Positions 1 through 10,400 of a stretch of DNA of 50,443 nt are shown here, piece after piece (within the stretch, counting starts at the first letter, position 1; every line of letters starts with the position of its first letter). The position numbers were made by a program, and so were the translations under genes. The stretch is taken from assembly GCF_001429545.1 (NCBI RefSeq), contig NZ_LMSP01000008.1:1-50443 (forward strand). Reading direction: 5' to 3'. Source of the stretch: Paenibacillus sp. Soil787. GTDB lineage: Bacteria > Bacillota > Bacilli > Paenibacillales > NBRC-103111. The notes below the pieces were generated by a model. It saw nothing but the letters and a program-made list of their open reading frames with translations. It had not been told where the DNA came from and searched no databases.

Positions 1-246
1 CCTGTCTAACTGAATATGTCATCTTTTGATCAAGAGGTTGAAATCTTACGAATGAGCGAGTATATGAGAGAAAAACGTTGGCCCCAGAGGGAGTCTCCAG
101 AGACTCTTATTTGGTGCCGAAGACATCCCGCGGATCAAACTTTGCTCTGCGAGTGAACTTGATAAACAAAAAATAGCAATCATAGGAGTAAGTGGGCATT
201 AATGTGGGTTCTCGAGGGTTTAGATTAACTATATACACAAACACTC
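1..246. other. Upstream gene-poor stretch
   Basis: No recognisable gene. A short open frame of about 47 codons from the ATG at 16 has no family resemblance I can see and is probably chance or a remnant. A 7-bp inverted repeat (GAGTCTC at 91-97, GAGACTC at 100-106) followed by TTATTT could be the weak end of a transcript entering from outside the window. Confidence 0.4.
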
Positions 247-261
247 TTGAAAGCGCTTAAA
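247..261 (+). promoter_or_regulatory. cre / LacI-type operator upstream of first importer
   Basis: TTGAAAGCGCTTAAA matches the cre consensus WTGNAARCGNWWWCA at all but one position and contains the palindrome AAGCGCTT. It lies just upstream of a -35 box. CcpA or another LacI-family protein is the likely ligand; which one is inference. Confidence 0.6.
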
Positions 262-267
262 AAATGG

Positions 268-298
268 TTGACATTGCAGCTTTTGTTGGTATTATAAA
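268..298 (+). promoter_or_regulatory. Promoter of the first mannoside block
   Basis: A perfect TTGACA at 268-273 is followed by an AT-rich -10 region (TATTAT at 290-295 with a 16-bp spacer, or TATAAA at 293-298). It is the only good vegetative promoter before the binding-protein gene at 406 and lies between two AAGCGCTT operators. Confidence 0.6.
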
Positions 299-315
299 TG
301 TATAGGCTTCAAAAA

Positions 316-365
316 GCCACATTGCAAGCGCTTTAAATTGTGGAATTGTCGATATGCAATGTGGC
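316..365 (+). promoter_or_regulatory. 11-bp inverted repeat enclosing a second operator
   Basis: GCCACATTGCA (316-326) and TGCAATGTGGC (355-365) are perfect inverted arms 28 bp apart. The left arm runs into a second cre-like site, TTGCAAGCGCTTTAA (322-336), near-identical to the one at 247-261. The element is in the probable 5' untranslated region, so it could act as a DNA operator or as an RNA stem-loop. Confidence 0.55.
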
Positions 366-405
366 ATTGGTTGTCTAACCATTTAACTAGGGGGAATGAA
401 ACCGT

Positions 406-1758
406 ATGAAGAGAGCAAATAAATCCATGTTGGTTCTACTCAGCACAGCGCTCAGCACCGGATTAGTGTTGACTGCATGCAGCACGGATAAAACAGCAAG
501 TCCAAGTGCAACTGCTGGAACTGGTGCAAGCCCAGCTGCAAGTGCGGCAGTAGAGAAGCCAAAGGGGAAAGTTACACTGGATTTTTGGACCCATTGGGGT
601 TCTACAACACGCCGTCCGATTATTGAGAAAATTATTAGTGATTTTAATGCTTCTCAGGACCGCATTACCGTGAAACATACGTTCTTGCCTTATGGAGATG
701 GTTGGACGAAGGAACTGGCAGCTATTGCTGCAGGCAATCCGCCCGATGTCATCATTCACGATATTAGCCAAGTTGCTCAACGTGCCAGCAAGAAGCAAGT
801 AACGAATCTTACGCCTTACTTAGCGAAGGATAACATCAAAGATCGTTTCTTCCCGAACTTATACAATGCGATGCAATATAAAAACGAAGTTTATGCTTTA
901 CCATTTGTAACAGACACTCGCGTATTGTTCTATAACAAAGCCATTTTTAAAGAAGCAGGACTCGATCCAGAGAAACCGCCAAAAACATGGGCTGAGTTGG
1001 AAGAGTATTCCAAGAAAATCGATAAAATCAACAACGGTAAAATTGAGCGCTTAGGCTTTCATCCTCGCTTAGCAGGAGGGCAAGATGTGTTCTTGAACAA
1101 CGCGGATGGCGGAAGACCTTGGCTGGACGACAAAGGTATTTACATCAATTCACCTAACCGGATTGCTGCACTCGAATGGTATAACAGCTGGGATGCTCGT
1201 CTAGGCAAAAAGGAAGTTGACGCATTCAAAGCTAGTTTTGGCAGTAAAACGAACGATCCGTTAATTGCTGGGAAATTAGCTATGAAAATTGATGCGGGTA
1301 CATTCTGGACTCAAATCCGTGACTTTGCCGCTAAGAAAGAAGACTTTGGTATTGCTGCAATACCTGAATACAAAGCAGGAAGCGGAAACTGGAGCGTCGG
1401 TGGAGGCTTTACCATTGAAATTCCGTTTGGTGCTAAGCATCCAGATGAAAGCTGGGAGTTCTTGAAATATATGACGGATGTTGATGCACAGAAATATTGG
1501 GCGCAATTCAACTTCGATAACGTATCCAATATTAAAGCATCCAATGATCCAGATTTGATCAAGGATCCAATTTACAAGTTTACTGTTGAAAACTTGAAAA
1601 ATACTGTGCTTGCGCCAGTACCAGTAACAGCACCTGATTTTGCTAACTTGATGAATCCGCAAATTGATGAGGCGATTCTAGGGAAGCAAAGCCCGAAAGA
1701 TGCCTTGGATAAAGCTCAGAAAGCGGTTGAGGACTTAGTTAAGCAAAATACAAAGTAA
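406..1758 (+). CDS. ABC sugar-binding lipoprotein (CUT1, extracellular family 1)
   Basis: This is the substrate-binding component of an oligosaccharide importer, tethered to the outer face of the membrane. The N-terminus is a lipoprotein signal peptide: charged MKRANK, hydrophobic core, lipobox LTAC with Cys25 as lipidation site, then a Ser/Ala/Thr-rich linker to about residue 50. The 450-residue length and the LDFWTHWG opening strand of the mature domain fit family 1 solute-binding proteins. It is first in the block and is followed by two permease genes and an alpha-mannosidase gene, so a mannose-containing oligosaccharide ligand is inferred. A stem-loop directly after the stop may raise its expression over the permeases. 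Confidence 0.9.
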   Translation: MKRANKSMLVLLSTALSTGLVLTACSTDKTASPSATAGTGASPAASAAVEKPKGKVTLDFWTHWGSTTRRPIIEKIISDFNASQDRITVKHTFLPYGDGWTKELAAIAAGNPPDVIIHDISQVAQRASKKQVTNLTPYLAKDNIKDRFFPNLYNAMQYKNEVYALPFVTDTRVLFYNKAIFKEAGLDPEKPPKTWAELEEYSKKIDKINNGKIERLGFHPRLAGGQDVFLNNADGGRPWLDDKGIYINSPNRIAALEWYNSWDARLGKKEVDAFKASFGSKTNDPLIAGKLAMKIDAGTFWTQIRDFAAKKEDFGIAAIPEYKAGSGNWSVGGGFTIEIPFGAKHPDESWEFLKYMTDVDAQKYWAQFNFDNVSNIKASNDPDLIKDPIYKFTVENLKNTVLAPVPVTAPDFANLMNPQIDEAILGKQSPKDALDKAQKAVEDLVKQNTK

Positions 1759-1772
1759 GCTTTAGATCATAA

Positions 1773-1808
1773 GGGTGGAGTCGTAGTGTATTACTGCTCC
1801 ACCCTTTT
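1773..1808 (+). terminator. Intercistronic stem-loop (partial terminator)
   Basis: GGGTGGAG (1773-1780) pairs perfectly with CTCCACCC (1797-1804), followed by TTTT. It sits between the binding-protein and permease genes, where such hairpins commonly give leaky termination or 3'-end protection so that binding protein is made in excess. No new promoter is obvious before 1868. Confidence 0.7.
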
Positions 1809-1867
1809 CCCATAAGCGGAAGCTTTTAATGGCCAGTCTTCGAAAGAAATGTTAAGGAGGAACACAT

Positions 1868-2821
1868 GTGAATCCCCAAGTGAATAAGGTTATCCATCTG
1901 AAAAAGAGAAGAAAGTGGTCTTTGGACAAGAAAGAAGCGCTAGAAGGCTATGGTTTCGTTGCTCCGTGGTTTATTGGTTTTCTGATTTTTACAGCCGGTC
2001 CTCTTTTGTTCTCTTTATACGCTAGCTTTACGAACTATGACATCACTTCACGCATGGACTTTATTGGTTTCGACAACTATAAACGCATGTTTACGGAAGA
2101 TCCTTTGTTCTGGAAATCACTCCGAAATACTCTTTACTATGTTGCACTTGCCGTTCCGTTAACCACGATGGGCTCTGTGATTCTTGCCGTTTTATTGAAT
2201 GTGAAAATTCCCGGCATGCGATGGTTTCGGACGATTTATTACCTGCCAACCGTCTTGTCCGGTGTAGCTGTTTATATGCTTTGGATGATGCTTCTTAACC
2301 CAGATTCAGGTCTCATTAATACGGTGCTCGGCTGGATTGGCATTGAAGGACCTGCATGGCTGACGGATCCGGCTTGGACGAAAAATGCGATTGTCATGAT
2401 GAAAATGTGGGCAGTCGGCGGAGGGATGCTGCTTTTTCTAGCAGCGCTGCAAGGAGTATCCGATCATTTGTATGAAGCAGCGGAGATTGATGGCGCATCC
2501 AGCATTCGCAAGCTTTGGCACATCACTGTACCGATGATTACGCCTGTTATTTTCTTTGATGTCGTCACAAGCTTAATTGGTGGCTTCCAAATTTTCCAGG
2601 AGGGCTATGTCATGGCCGATGACCCTGGTGCTCCGGGATCTCCAGCGAACTCCCTCTTATTTTTCAATCTTCATATGTTCCTGAAAGCTTTCAAAATATT
2701 CGATATGGGATACGCCATGGCAATGGCTTGGTTCCTATTCATCATCGCAATTATCGTTACCATCATTAATATGGTGATGTCGAAATACTGGGTTCACTAT
2801 GAAGGAGGAGATTCGCGATGA
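1868..2821 (+). CDS. ABC sugar permease, MalF-type
   Basis: Inner-membrane permease of the first importer, 317 residues. The start is GTG at 1868 behind AAGGAGG; the ATG two bases earlier runs directly into TGA. The protein has a cytoplasmic basic N-terminus, then about six membrane spans starting near GFVAPWFIGFLIFTAGPL, and the conserved ATPase-coupling loop YEAAEIDGASSIRKLWHITVP in its second half. MalF-type features are the SLYASFTNYD segment after span 1 and the overall length. It overlaps the partner permease by four bases (ATGA), indicating translational coupling. No ATPase gene is present; CUT1 importers of this group usually share an MsmX-type ATPase encoded elsewhere. Confidence 0.92.
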   Translation: MNPQVNKVIHLKKRRKWSLDKKEALEGYGFVAPWFIGFLIFTAGPLLFSLYASFTNYDITSRMDFIGFDNYKRMFTEDPLFWKSLRNTLYYVALAVPLTTMGSVILAVLLNVKIPGMRWFRTIYYLPTVLSGVAVYMLWMMLLNPDSGLINTVLGWIGIEGPAWLTDPAWTKNAIVMMKMWAVGGGMLLFLAALQGVSDHLYEAAEIDGASSIRKLWHITVPMITPVIFFDVVTSLIGGFQIFQEGYVMADDPGAPGSPANSLLFFNLHMFLKAFKIFDMGYAMAMAWFLFIIAIIVTIINMVMSKYWVHYEGGDSR

Positions 2822-3699
2822 CCGTCGCTGCAGCTGTAAATAAGAAATCATACTATCAAAGCCGCAAGACCAAGCAAAGTATCTCCAAATGGGTCGTAAC
2901 CTTGATTCTCATTGTCGGCAGTTTGTCTTTTCTCATGCCGTTCTGGTGGATGATTCAAACATCCTTGAAATCGTTGACAGAAGTGGTGACCTATCCGCCG
3001 ACTTGGTTTCCTAAAAAAATCGTTTTCTCCAACTATAAAGAGGCATGGGAAGCGGGTAATTTTGCGAGATATTCGGCCAATTCGTTGTTAATCGCTATAA
3101 CTGCGGTGCTTGCACATGTGATCTCAAACTCTTTCATTGCTTATGGATTTGCGAAGATTCGCTTTCCCGGAAAAGGGCTGCTGTTTTCCATTATTCTTGG
3201 AACGATGATTATTCCGGGATTTGTCACATTGATTCCTCAGTATATTTTATTCTCTAAATTACATTGGGTTGGTACTTACTTGCCCTTGGTCATTCCAGGT
3301 TTTTTCGGAAGTGCCTTCCATATTTTTCTCATACGTCAATTCTATTTGGGTATCCCCAATGATTTAGTTGAAGCAGCGAAAATTGACGGCGCAAGCCACT
3401 TGTACATTTGGCGTTCGATTATGCTTCCGCTTGCAAAACCGGCACTCGCTACGGTGGCAATCGGTACATTTACAGGAGCTTGGAACGATTTCCTCGGACC
3501 GTTGTTATATGTGAATGATGAATCTAAGTATACGTTGCAGCTTGGTTTGCAAGCCTTCAAGGTTAGCTCAGGCGTTAGCCAGTGGCACTTACTTATGGCG
3601 GGTTCAGTAATGGTAATGATTCCGGTCATCGCAATTTTCTTCATTTTCCAAAGATACTTTATCGAGGGTATGAACATCAGTGCTGGTACAAAAGGGTAG
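2818..3699 (+). CDS. ABC sugar permease, MalG-type
   Basis: Second permease subunit, 293 residues, forming a heterodimer with the MalF-type partner. The ATG overlaps the upstream stop, behind GAAGGAGGA. MalG-type features are the FLMPFWWMIQTSLK segment after the first span, the PTWFPKKIVFSNYKEAW periplasmic region, and the coupling motif VEAAKIDGASHLYIWRSIMLPLAKPALAT. The C-terminus ends with the family's usual short tail after FIFQRYFIEGM. The next gene, an alpha-mannosidase, begins 12 bp downstream, linking transport to intracellular hydrolysis. Confidence 0.92.
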   Translation: MTVAAAVNKKSYYQSRKTKQSISKWVVTLILIVGSLSFLMPFWWMIQTSLKSLTEVVTYPPTWFPKKIVFSNYKEAWEAGNFARYSANSLLIAITAVLAHVISNSFIAYGFAKIRFPGKGLLFSIILGTMIIPGFVTLIPQYILFSKLHWVGTYLPLVIPGFFGSAFHIFLIRQFYLGIPNDLVEAAKIDGASHLYIWRSIMLPLAKPALATVAIGTFTGAWNDFLGPLLYVNDESKYTLQLGLQAFKVSSGVSQWHLLMAGSVMVMIPVIAIFFIFQRYFIEGMNISAGTKG

Positions 3700-3711
3700 G
3701 AGGATAACAAT

Positions 3712-6423
3712 TTGGATCGCAAATATCGTTTGTTTATTTACCATCATACCCATTGGGATCGGGAGTGGTGGGCGACGATGCAGGATTTCCGCATCCGCTT
3801 GGTAGAGCTTATCGACGAACTGCTTGATACGATGGATAACGATCCGGAGTTCCGTTGCTTTTTGCTCGATGGTCAAACAATTGTCTTGAAGGACTATCTG
3901 GAGATCCGGCCGGAAAATCAAGAACGTCTTCTGCGATATATCCATGAAAACCGTATTCAATGCGGTCCATGGTACATCTTACCGGATGAGTTTCTCGTCA
4001 GCGGTGAAGCGCATGTACGTAATTTAATGCTAGGTGCACGCATGGCTGAGAAGCTTGGCTATACGAACTTGGATGTCGGTTATATCCCGGATACATTTGG
4101 TCATATCTCGCAGATGCCGCAGATTCTCCAAGGCTTCGGGATTGATAATGCGATGGTCTGGCGAGGACTCGGCGGAGCTTCACCCGACTTTAAACAAGAG
4201 TTTCTATGGGAAGCTCCTGATGGCACGCAAGTGTTCACGTACTGGTTCCCAGATGGCTATTATATGGTGGATTTTCTCCACTTTGACAATCCGCTCAAGA
4301 CTTATGACGAAACCTACGGTAGAGTTCGTAAATCCTTGGAATGTTGGGCACCACGGGCAACGACGGATTGCTTGTTAATGCCCTATGGCGGTGATCACAG
4401 GCTTATTGATGCGCGATTGCCCCGATTAGTGAAACAGGTGGGCGAAGATTTGAATGAAATCGCGGAGCTGCATTGGGGGACGACGAAGGATTTCATTGAA
4501 GCCGTTCGCAGTCAGAATCCTTCATTAGAAGTTATACAAGGAGAGCTTCGTCATTTTGGCGCAGATTTGCCCCATGTATTGGCCGGTGTATTGTCTGCAC
4601 GTCTATATTTGAAACGGCATAATTTCATCGGACAGCTGGCATTGGAACGCTATGCAGAACCTTTCTCAGCGCTTGCCTGGCTAAGCGGCCGTAAGTACGA
4701 ATCAACCCTGCTGTGGACCGCATGGGAACTGCTTGTCCAGAATCACCCGCACGACAGTATTTGCGGATGCAGTATTGACGAAGTGCATCGTGAGATGCTG
4801 CCAAGGTTTGCGCAATCCAAGCAAATAGCTGACATTTTGACGGAGAAAAGCATCCAACACATCAACAATCAAATTGATACAAGCGATTTGGAAGATGGTG
4901 GTTTGGCGATTGTTGTTCATAATTCACTGAGCTGGACGCGTGACGACACGGCTGCTGTCTGGGCGGATCGAAAGTTAATGGTTCATCCAAGAACCTATAG
5001 GCTGGAGGATTCGGAAGGAAATGAGGTTCCGTTTCAGGTGAAGGAAGTCAGCGGCATGAAGCCGATGACGGATAAACATTTTTATACAGAATTAAGTTTT
5101 CCGGCTGTAGAACTTCCCGGCTTTGGCTATAAGACCTATTCTTTGCGTAAAAGGGAAGCCGTTTGCGATCCCAAACAGGTGTTTTTCAACGCACTGCTGC
5201 CATCCGCTAAATTGAAGGGCAGTGAAGCCGTAACGGATTTGCACATCGGACCCAATATCTTGGAGAATGCTTTACTACGCGTTGAAGTTAATCAGCAAAA
5301 CGGCACGCTGCGCATTACCGACAAACAAAGCGGCCTTATCTATGAAGGTTTGGGCGCCCTTGAAAGCGGAGGGGATGCTGGAGATACCTATAATTATGCA
5401 GCCCCATTAGTTGATCAAGTGCTCCGCACGACGGAAACTCCAGTTGGCGTACACGTTTCCGCAGCCGAGGTTGGTTATGCGAAAGGAACGCTTCAAGTGG
5501 ATATCGATTGGTCCTTGCCGAAGAGACTTAGCGGGGACCGATTAAGCAGAGAGGCTGCCTACACCGAATATCGAATTACGAATTATGTGACGCTTGCTGC
5601 AGGATCCGCAAGAGTGGATGTGCGCACGGTGTGGAACAATCAAGCGGAAGACCATCGATTACGAGTGTTGCTTCCACTTGGTGAGAAGTTCAAGGTCTCA
5701 CATGCCGAGGGGCATTTCGATGTTGTGGAAAGAGAAGCATCTATGAAGGAGCACGGTAATGGATGGCCAGAAACGTATGTACAGCAGCAGCCTCAGCAAG
5801 GCTTTGTGAGTGTGAATGGTAGTGATAAAGGAATGACAGTAGCCAATAAAGGGCTGACTGAGTTTGACATGCTGGGTGATGAGCAGGGGACACTAGCAAT
5901 CACTTTGTTAAGGGCTGTAGGTTGGTTATCTCGGGAAGATACGTTGATTCGGGTCGGCGGCGCTGGTCCTGAAACACCTGTACCCGATGCGCAGAGTCTT
6001 GGGTTCAATGAAGCGGAGTATGCGATCTTTGTCCACCAAGGAGATTGGCTAGAATCTAATATGTTTACAAGGGTTCATGAGTATTTAACAGCCAGCTATG
6101 GATCAATAACTGGGAAACATACAGGTGTTTTGGCAAAGAAAGATGGTTGGCTGGAAATAGAGGGAAATCATACCCTCATGCTCAGCGCCTGCAAAAAAGC
6201 GGAGAAGTCAGATAGCCTTATATTACGTTTCTGGAATACAGCTAAAAAAGCGACCTCAGCAAAAGTAAGAATGAAAATAAAGCCCGATCAGGTACGCTAC
6301 GTGAAATTGAATGAGCAGAGGGTGGATACGAAAGACCTCGTCATGGATGCCGATGGAGCATTCACGGTTCACGCAAAAGGTGCCGAAATCATTACGCTCG
6401 AATTCAGCTTTCCATCTGTATAA
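3712..6423 (+). CDS. Alpha-mannosidase, GH38 (MngB-like N-terminal motif)
   Basis: Zinc-dependent retaining alpha-mannosidase of glycoside hydrolase family 38, 903 residues, no signal peptide, so cytoplasmic. The start is TTG at 3712, eight bases after AGGAGG. The N-terminal motif HTHWDREW supplies the metal ligands His14 and Asp16; the nucleophile is Asp127 in IPDTFGH; another active-site cluster is HPHDSICGCS around residues 345-354. A helical middle domain and the large beta-rich C-terminal domain follow. The HWDREW form resembles MngB-type enzymes, which cleave 2-O-mannosylglycerate, more than the HLDPVW form of the GH38 proteins at 12231 and 30109, so the substrates probably differ. Co-transcribed with the importer upstream. 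Confidence 0.9.
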   Translation: MDRKYRLFIYHHTHWDREWWATMQDFRIRLVELIDELLDTMDNDPEFRCFLLDGQTIVLKDYLEIRPENQERLLRYIHENRIQCGPWYILPDEFLVSGEAHVRNLMLGARMAEKLGYTNLDVGYIPDTFGHISQMPQILQGFGIDNAMVWRGLGGASPDFKQEFLWEAPDGTQVFTYWFPDGYYMVDFLHFDNPLKTYDETYGRVRKSLECWAPRATTDCLLMPYGGDHRLIDARLPRLVKQVGEDLNEIAELHWGTTKDFIEAVRSQNPSLEVIQGELRHFGADLPHVLAGVLSARLYLKRHNFIGQLALERYAEPFSALAWLSGRKYESTLLWTAWELLVQNHPHDSICGCSIDEVHREMLPRFAQSKQIADILTEKSIQHINNQIDTSDLEDGGLAIVVHNSLSWTRDDTAAVWADRKLMVHPRTYRLEDSEGNEVPFQVKEVSGMKPMTDKHFYTELSFPAVELPGFGYKTYSLRKREAVCDPKQVFFNALLPSAKLKGSEAVTDLHIGPNILENALLRVEVNQQNGTLRITDKQSGLIYEGLGALESGGDAGDTYNYAAPLVDQVLRTTETPVGVHVSAAEVGYAKGTLQVDIDWSLPKRLSGDRLSREAAYTEYRITNYVTLAAGSARVDVRTVWNNQAEDHRLRVLLPLGEKFKVSHAEGHFDVVEREASMKEHGNGWPETYVQQQPQQGFVSVNGSDKGMTVANKGLTEFDMLGDEQGTLAITLLRAVGWLSREDTLIRVGGAGPETPVPDAQSLGFNEAEYAIFVHQGDWLESNMFTRVHEYLTASYGSITGKHTGVLAKKDGWLEIEGNHTLMLSACKKAEKSDSLILRFWNTAKKATSAKVRMKIKPDQVRYVKLNEQRVDTKDLVMDADGAFTVHAKGAEIITLEFSFPSV

Positions 6424-6451
6424 ACCAAATAGATAAAAAGGAGAGATTATC

Positions 6452-7369
6452 ATGAATACTGAATTAAGACCCAAAAACGTCATTACACTCAAACAAGCCT
6501 TAGAGGTAGCTGAAAAATACGGGTTCGCTATAGGCTCGTTTTCCCCTCGATATACACCGATGATTACGCCCGTTTTGAGGGCAGCCGAGAAGATGAAATC
6601 TCCGGCCATTGTTCAGATATCTCATAAAGAACTAATCCGATATGGGATTACACCAAAGGAATTCGCCGATGAATTTTATGAAAAAGTGGTGTCGGAAGGA
6701 ATAACCGTGCCCCTAGTCCTGCATCTTGACCATACCAAGGAATTGGAAACCATCGCTCTTGCGATTGACGCCGGCTTCACCTCGGTCATGATTGATGCTT
6801 CGGAGAAAAATTTAGATGACAATATTAGCCAATCCAAAGAGGTCGCAGATTATGCTCATGCGAAGGGCGTTTCCGTTGAAGCGGAGCTTGGCATGATCGG
6901 AACGACGGATTTCGTGGAAACGGATAAAGACGAGGAGCTATACACCGATCCTCAGGAAGCAAAACGATTCGTTAATGAAACGAATATAGATGCATTGGCG
7001 GTTTCCTGCGGGACAGCCCATGGCGTTTATATGGTTAGACAGCCTAAAATCGATGTTGCTCGATTGCAAGAAATCCGTTCCCTTACGCCCGTACATCTTG
7101 TGCTGCATGGCGGTTCCGGCGTACCTGCGGAAATGATGGAAGGAGCCATTCGCCTTCCAAGCGGCGGTGTGAGTAAAGTGAACATCGCAACAGACTTGGA
7201 GCTTTCTTTCTTAGGTGCATTAGGACGCGAAGAGAGACTGACGAATGAAGAATGCAAAGCATTGGAACCTTCTCTTTTGGAAAAGGGGAGAGCCGCTGTT
7301 GAAAACACGGTCATCGATAAAATGATTCATTTCTTAGGAAGCAAAGCGCAGGCAGTTCATTTTGCTTAA
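6452..7369 (+). CDS. Class II (zinc) ketose-phosphate aldolase, FBA/GatY family
   Basis: 305-residue class II aldolase that would cleave a ketose phosphate to dihydroxyacetone phosphate and an aldehyde. The core motif HLDH (His91, Asp93, His94) carries the catalytic Asp and a zinc ligand; further expected metal and phosphate sites are AVSCGTAHG, VLHGGSG and the SKVNIATDLE strand. The spacing fits the fructose/tagatose-bisphosphate aldolase superfamily, but the SPRYTPMI segment near residue 31 and its position between GH38 genes argue for a dedicated catabolic paralog rather than glycolytic Fba. A close paralog lies at 29171, also next to a GH38 gene. The exact substrate is not shown. Confidence 0.85.
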   Translation: MNTELRPKNVITLKQALEVAEKYGFAIGSFSPRYTPMITPVLRAAEKMKSPAIVQISHKELIRYGITPKEFADEFYEKVVSEGITVPLVLHLDHTKELETIALAIDAGFTSVMIDASEKNLDDNISQSKEVADYAHAKGVSVEAELGMIGTTDFVETDKDEELYTDPQEAKRFVNETNIDALAVSCGTAHGVYMVRQPKIDVARLQEIRSLTPVHLVLHGGSGVPAEMMEGAIRLPSGGVSKVNIATDLELSFLGALGREERLTNEECKALEPSLLEKGRAAVENTVIDKMIHFLGSKAQAVHFA

Positions 7370-7408
7370 ATGGATAAAGCCATAAATGACTGAGGAATGG
7401 GAGCTTAT

Positions 7409-10400
7409 ATGGATAAAAAGGTGATTTGGAGCATCGGGTCGACTGAAAGTGGTGCAGAAGATCTTCTTGATAATTATAAAGATCCTAATCGACTCGGGGA
7501 TATTGTATGGGATGCAGATGCCAAATGCAGTTCAACACTTGGAACGAAATGGCCCATGTTTCATCCTAGTGAAGCAGACCCTGATGGGGGTTATAGGCTG
7601 CATCCCTACACGATTCATTTTAGTTTGGAGGAGCAGCTTGTCCAGGACTATATTCTAGCCATTGACTATTTAGTGATTGCCCCAAGAGTATCCTATCTGG
7701 AAATAAAGGTGAATGGCGTTTCCGGCTTTGCATACGTCCGTCCGACCCCTTCTCAATCAGGAGAAATTGCTTTACAGTCCGGTCTTCATACGACGATTTA
7801 TGCGGACGGCCGAGCAGAGGTTATCGTACCTGGTCATTTGCTGCAACGAGGGAAGAACACCATCGAGCTAACTTGTCATGATGGTGGGGAGACGTTGGTT
7901 ATCGATCGGATCGAAGCGATTAAACGCTTAGACCGCATGGCGAATGGAGCAGGGTTGCTCTATCAAAAGCTTTCTTTTTCTCCAGATAACAGACGGAAAG
8001 ATGCCGTGTTGAATCACGTAGAGGTTCAATCCACGGTGCTTTATAGGCAGTCAGCCTCAGAGGAACTAGTGAATGTTTGCCATTTATATCTGGAGCTTGC
8101 CACCAGCGTAACAAACGGTGATCTTACTTTACAAATTAGTGGATCGAACGGTAAGAGAGAGTATGGATTCGGGATGTCCGCAGTCGCTTTGGGCCACGTT
8201 CATTTCACGTTTGAATGTTTGGATGGGGAAGGTCCGGTTACTTACCTATTACAAGGCGAAATGGATGAGAAGCCCGTAAAATGGGAAGGCAGTTTTACTC
8301 GCAGAAGAAAGTGGAAAGTGTACATTGCACCTCATGCGCACACGGACATTGGCTACACTCACCGTCAATGGGAGGTCGCTGAACGGCTGTGCCGTAATGT
8401 GGACACCGCTTTGGATCTCATTGAGAAGGAAGCTGAATCCGCAGAACCAGCTTTTACCTATCATTTGGATGCCGGCTGGGTGCTGGAAACGTACTTAGCC
8501 ACTCGGGATGACCGAAGAAACAAACAGTTAATTCAGGCCTTACAAGCAGGGAAAATTAGCCTAGCAGGCAATTATGTCGACTTGTTGACGCAATTTGCAG
8601 GGCTTGAGGATTTAATTCGCAATCATGAATTTGTCAATGATTTGCTTCAGCCGACAGGGATGAGGCCGAAAGTTAACGCTGTTGTGGATGTTGCTTCTTT
8701 AACGAGCTCCCTCCCGGCAATCATGGAAGGCAGCGGGATCAAGTATTTGATTCATGCGAATAATCAGGATCGCGGGCCGTTTCGATTGAATGGCGGGCTG
8801 CACAAGCTGTCCCCCTTTTATTGGGAAGGACCGCAAGGAGGCCGGGTTCTTTGCTGGCTGGCCAAAATGTACTGTGAGCTGCGCAAAGTATGCGGAAGTC
8901 CGCCAATGGTGACATCCGCTGAACGCGGTCTTGATATGTGGCTGCAAGAATATGAAAGAGAAGATTACGCGCCTGACGCTGTTTTATTATACGGGCAGGA
9001 AGCGGACAATACAGATCTGGATCCACAGCCGGTTGACTTTGTTAAGGAGTGGAATCGAGATTACGCTTTTCCGAAATTAGTTGCATCTGATGTCAGTGAA
9101 TTTTTCGAATATGTGGAAAATGGATACTCGTCAAAGCTGCATACCGTCAAAGGCGACGGTGGCGCTTATTGGGAGGATGGTGCTGGATCATCGATTACGC
9201 CCACTATCCAAACAAGGAAAGCACAAGCGATGCTGCCCGCTGCTGAAAAACTGGAAACTCTCGCGGTTATTCACAATAAGGGATGGTCTTATCCGCTTAA
9301 GCAATATGATGAGGCATGGCGGGAGCTGCTGCTATATGTCGAGCATACCTGGGGCGCATTCTTAAGCGCAACGGAGCCGGAAGCACTGCTGCAGCAGGAT
9401 CAATGGGCCGTTAAACAGCACATGGCCGATAGCGCTTATCAATGGGCTAATCGTTTACTGCATACTTCGGCGACAAGACACAGTTTGAATTGGAACAACG
9501 ACGGAAGAGAGGTTGTCGTGTATAACCCGCACAGCTGGTCCTTCAGTGGGAAGGTGCAGGTAGAAATCGCTCCTCAGGAAATCATCTTGCATCCGGAGAC
9601 GCTGGAACAGATTCCGATGCGTTACATCAAGGTTCTTCCCTCACAAGCCGTTGTCGAGTTGTGGGTCGATGATCTTCCGGGGCTCAGTTATCAGCGGTTT
9701 CTTTTGCAGGCTGAGGGACCTGGCAGCGTTATTGATAAGTCCGCAGACCCTGAAACCGTTGTGGCATCCACGCTCTGCGTGTATACGATGGAAAATGATG
9801 CTTATCGGATAACAATCGATTTGAATCGCGGGTGTGTATCGAGCTGGATCGACAAGGCCCTTGATCAGGAGCTTGCAGATGCGACCAGCCCGTGGGGCTT
9901 CGGACAACTGCTGTATGCGGAGGGCGGGGAGGGCACACGGCTGATGAGTAACCAAGCCGACTTGCCGGATGGCAATCCTCAGGTGTTGACTGATTTCACT
10001 TTAATCGAAATGACATCGGACGTTTTTTCGTATGGGCAATCCGTCAAGCTGCGAGGCAAAGTGCCTTACGGTGAACTAGAGCTGGAATGGACGCTGCTTG
10101 ACCGCGCTAAGCAAGTGGAAGTGAGCTACAGCTATTCGAAAGAAGAGAGGCTGGAGAAGGAAGCTGTTTATATCGCATTTCCTTGCCGCTTGCCAGATGC
10201 GCAAGTCCTTTCGGATTCTCAGCTGGGTTGGATGGATTGGGACAAGGACCAGCTTCCAGGAGGCTGCAAAGAATGGCTTCCTTTGCAAACCGGTATTATT
10301 GTGCAGAAGGAACATGCCGCCGTTCACATCGCTTCTCCAGATATTCCTTTGTTCTGCGTAGGGAATATTGTGCAAGGGAAATGGCCTAAGGAGATGAGAC

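Noticed and set aside
16..159. 47-codon frame at the window start
   Set aside because: No family resemblance, preceded by stop codons and no clear ribosome binding site.
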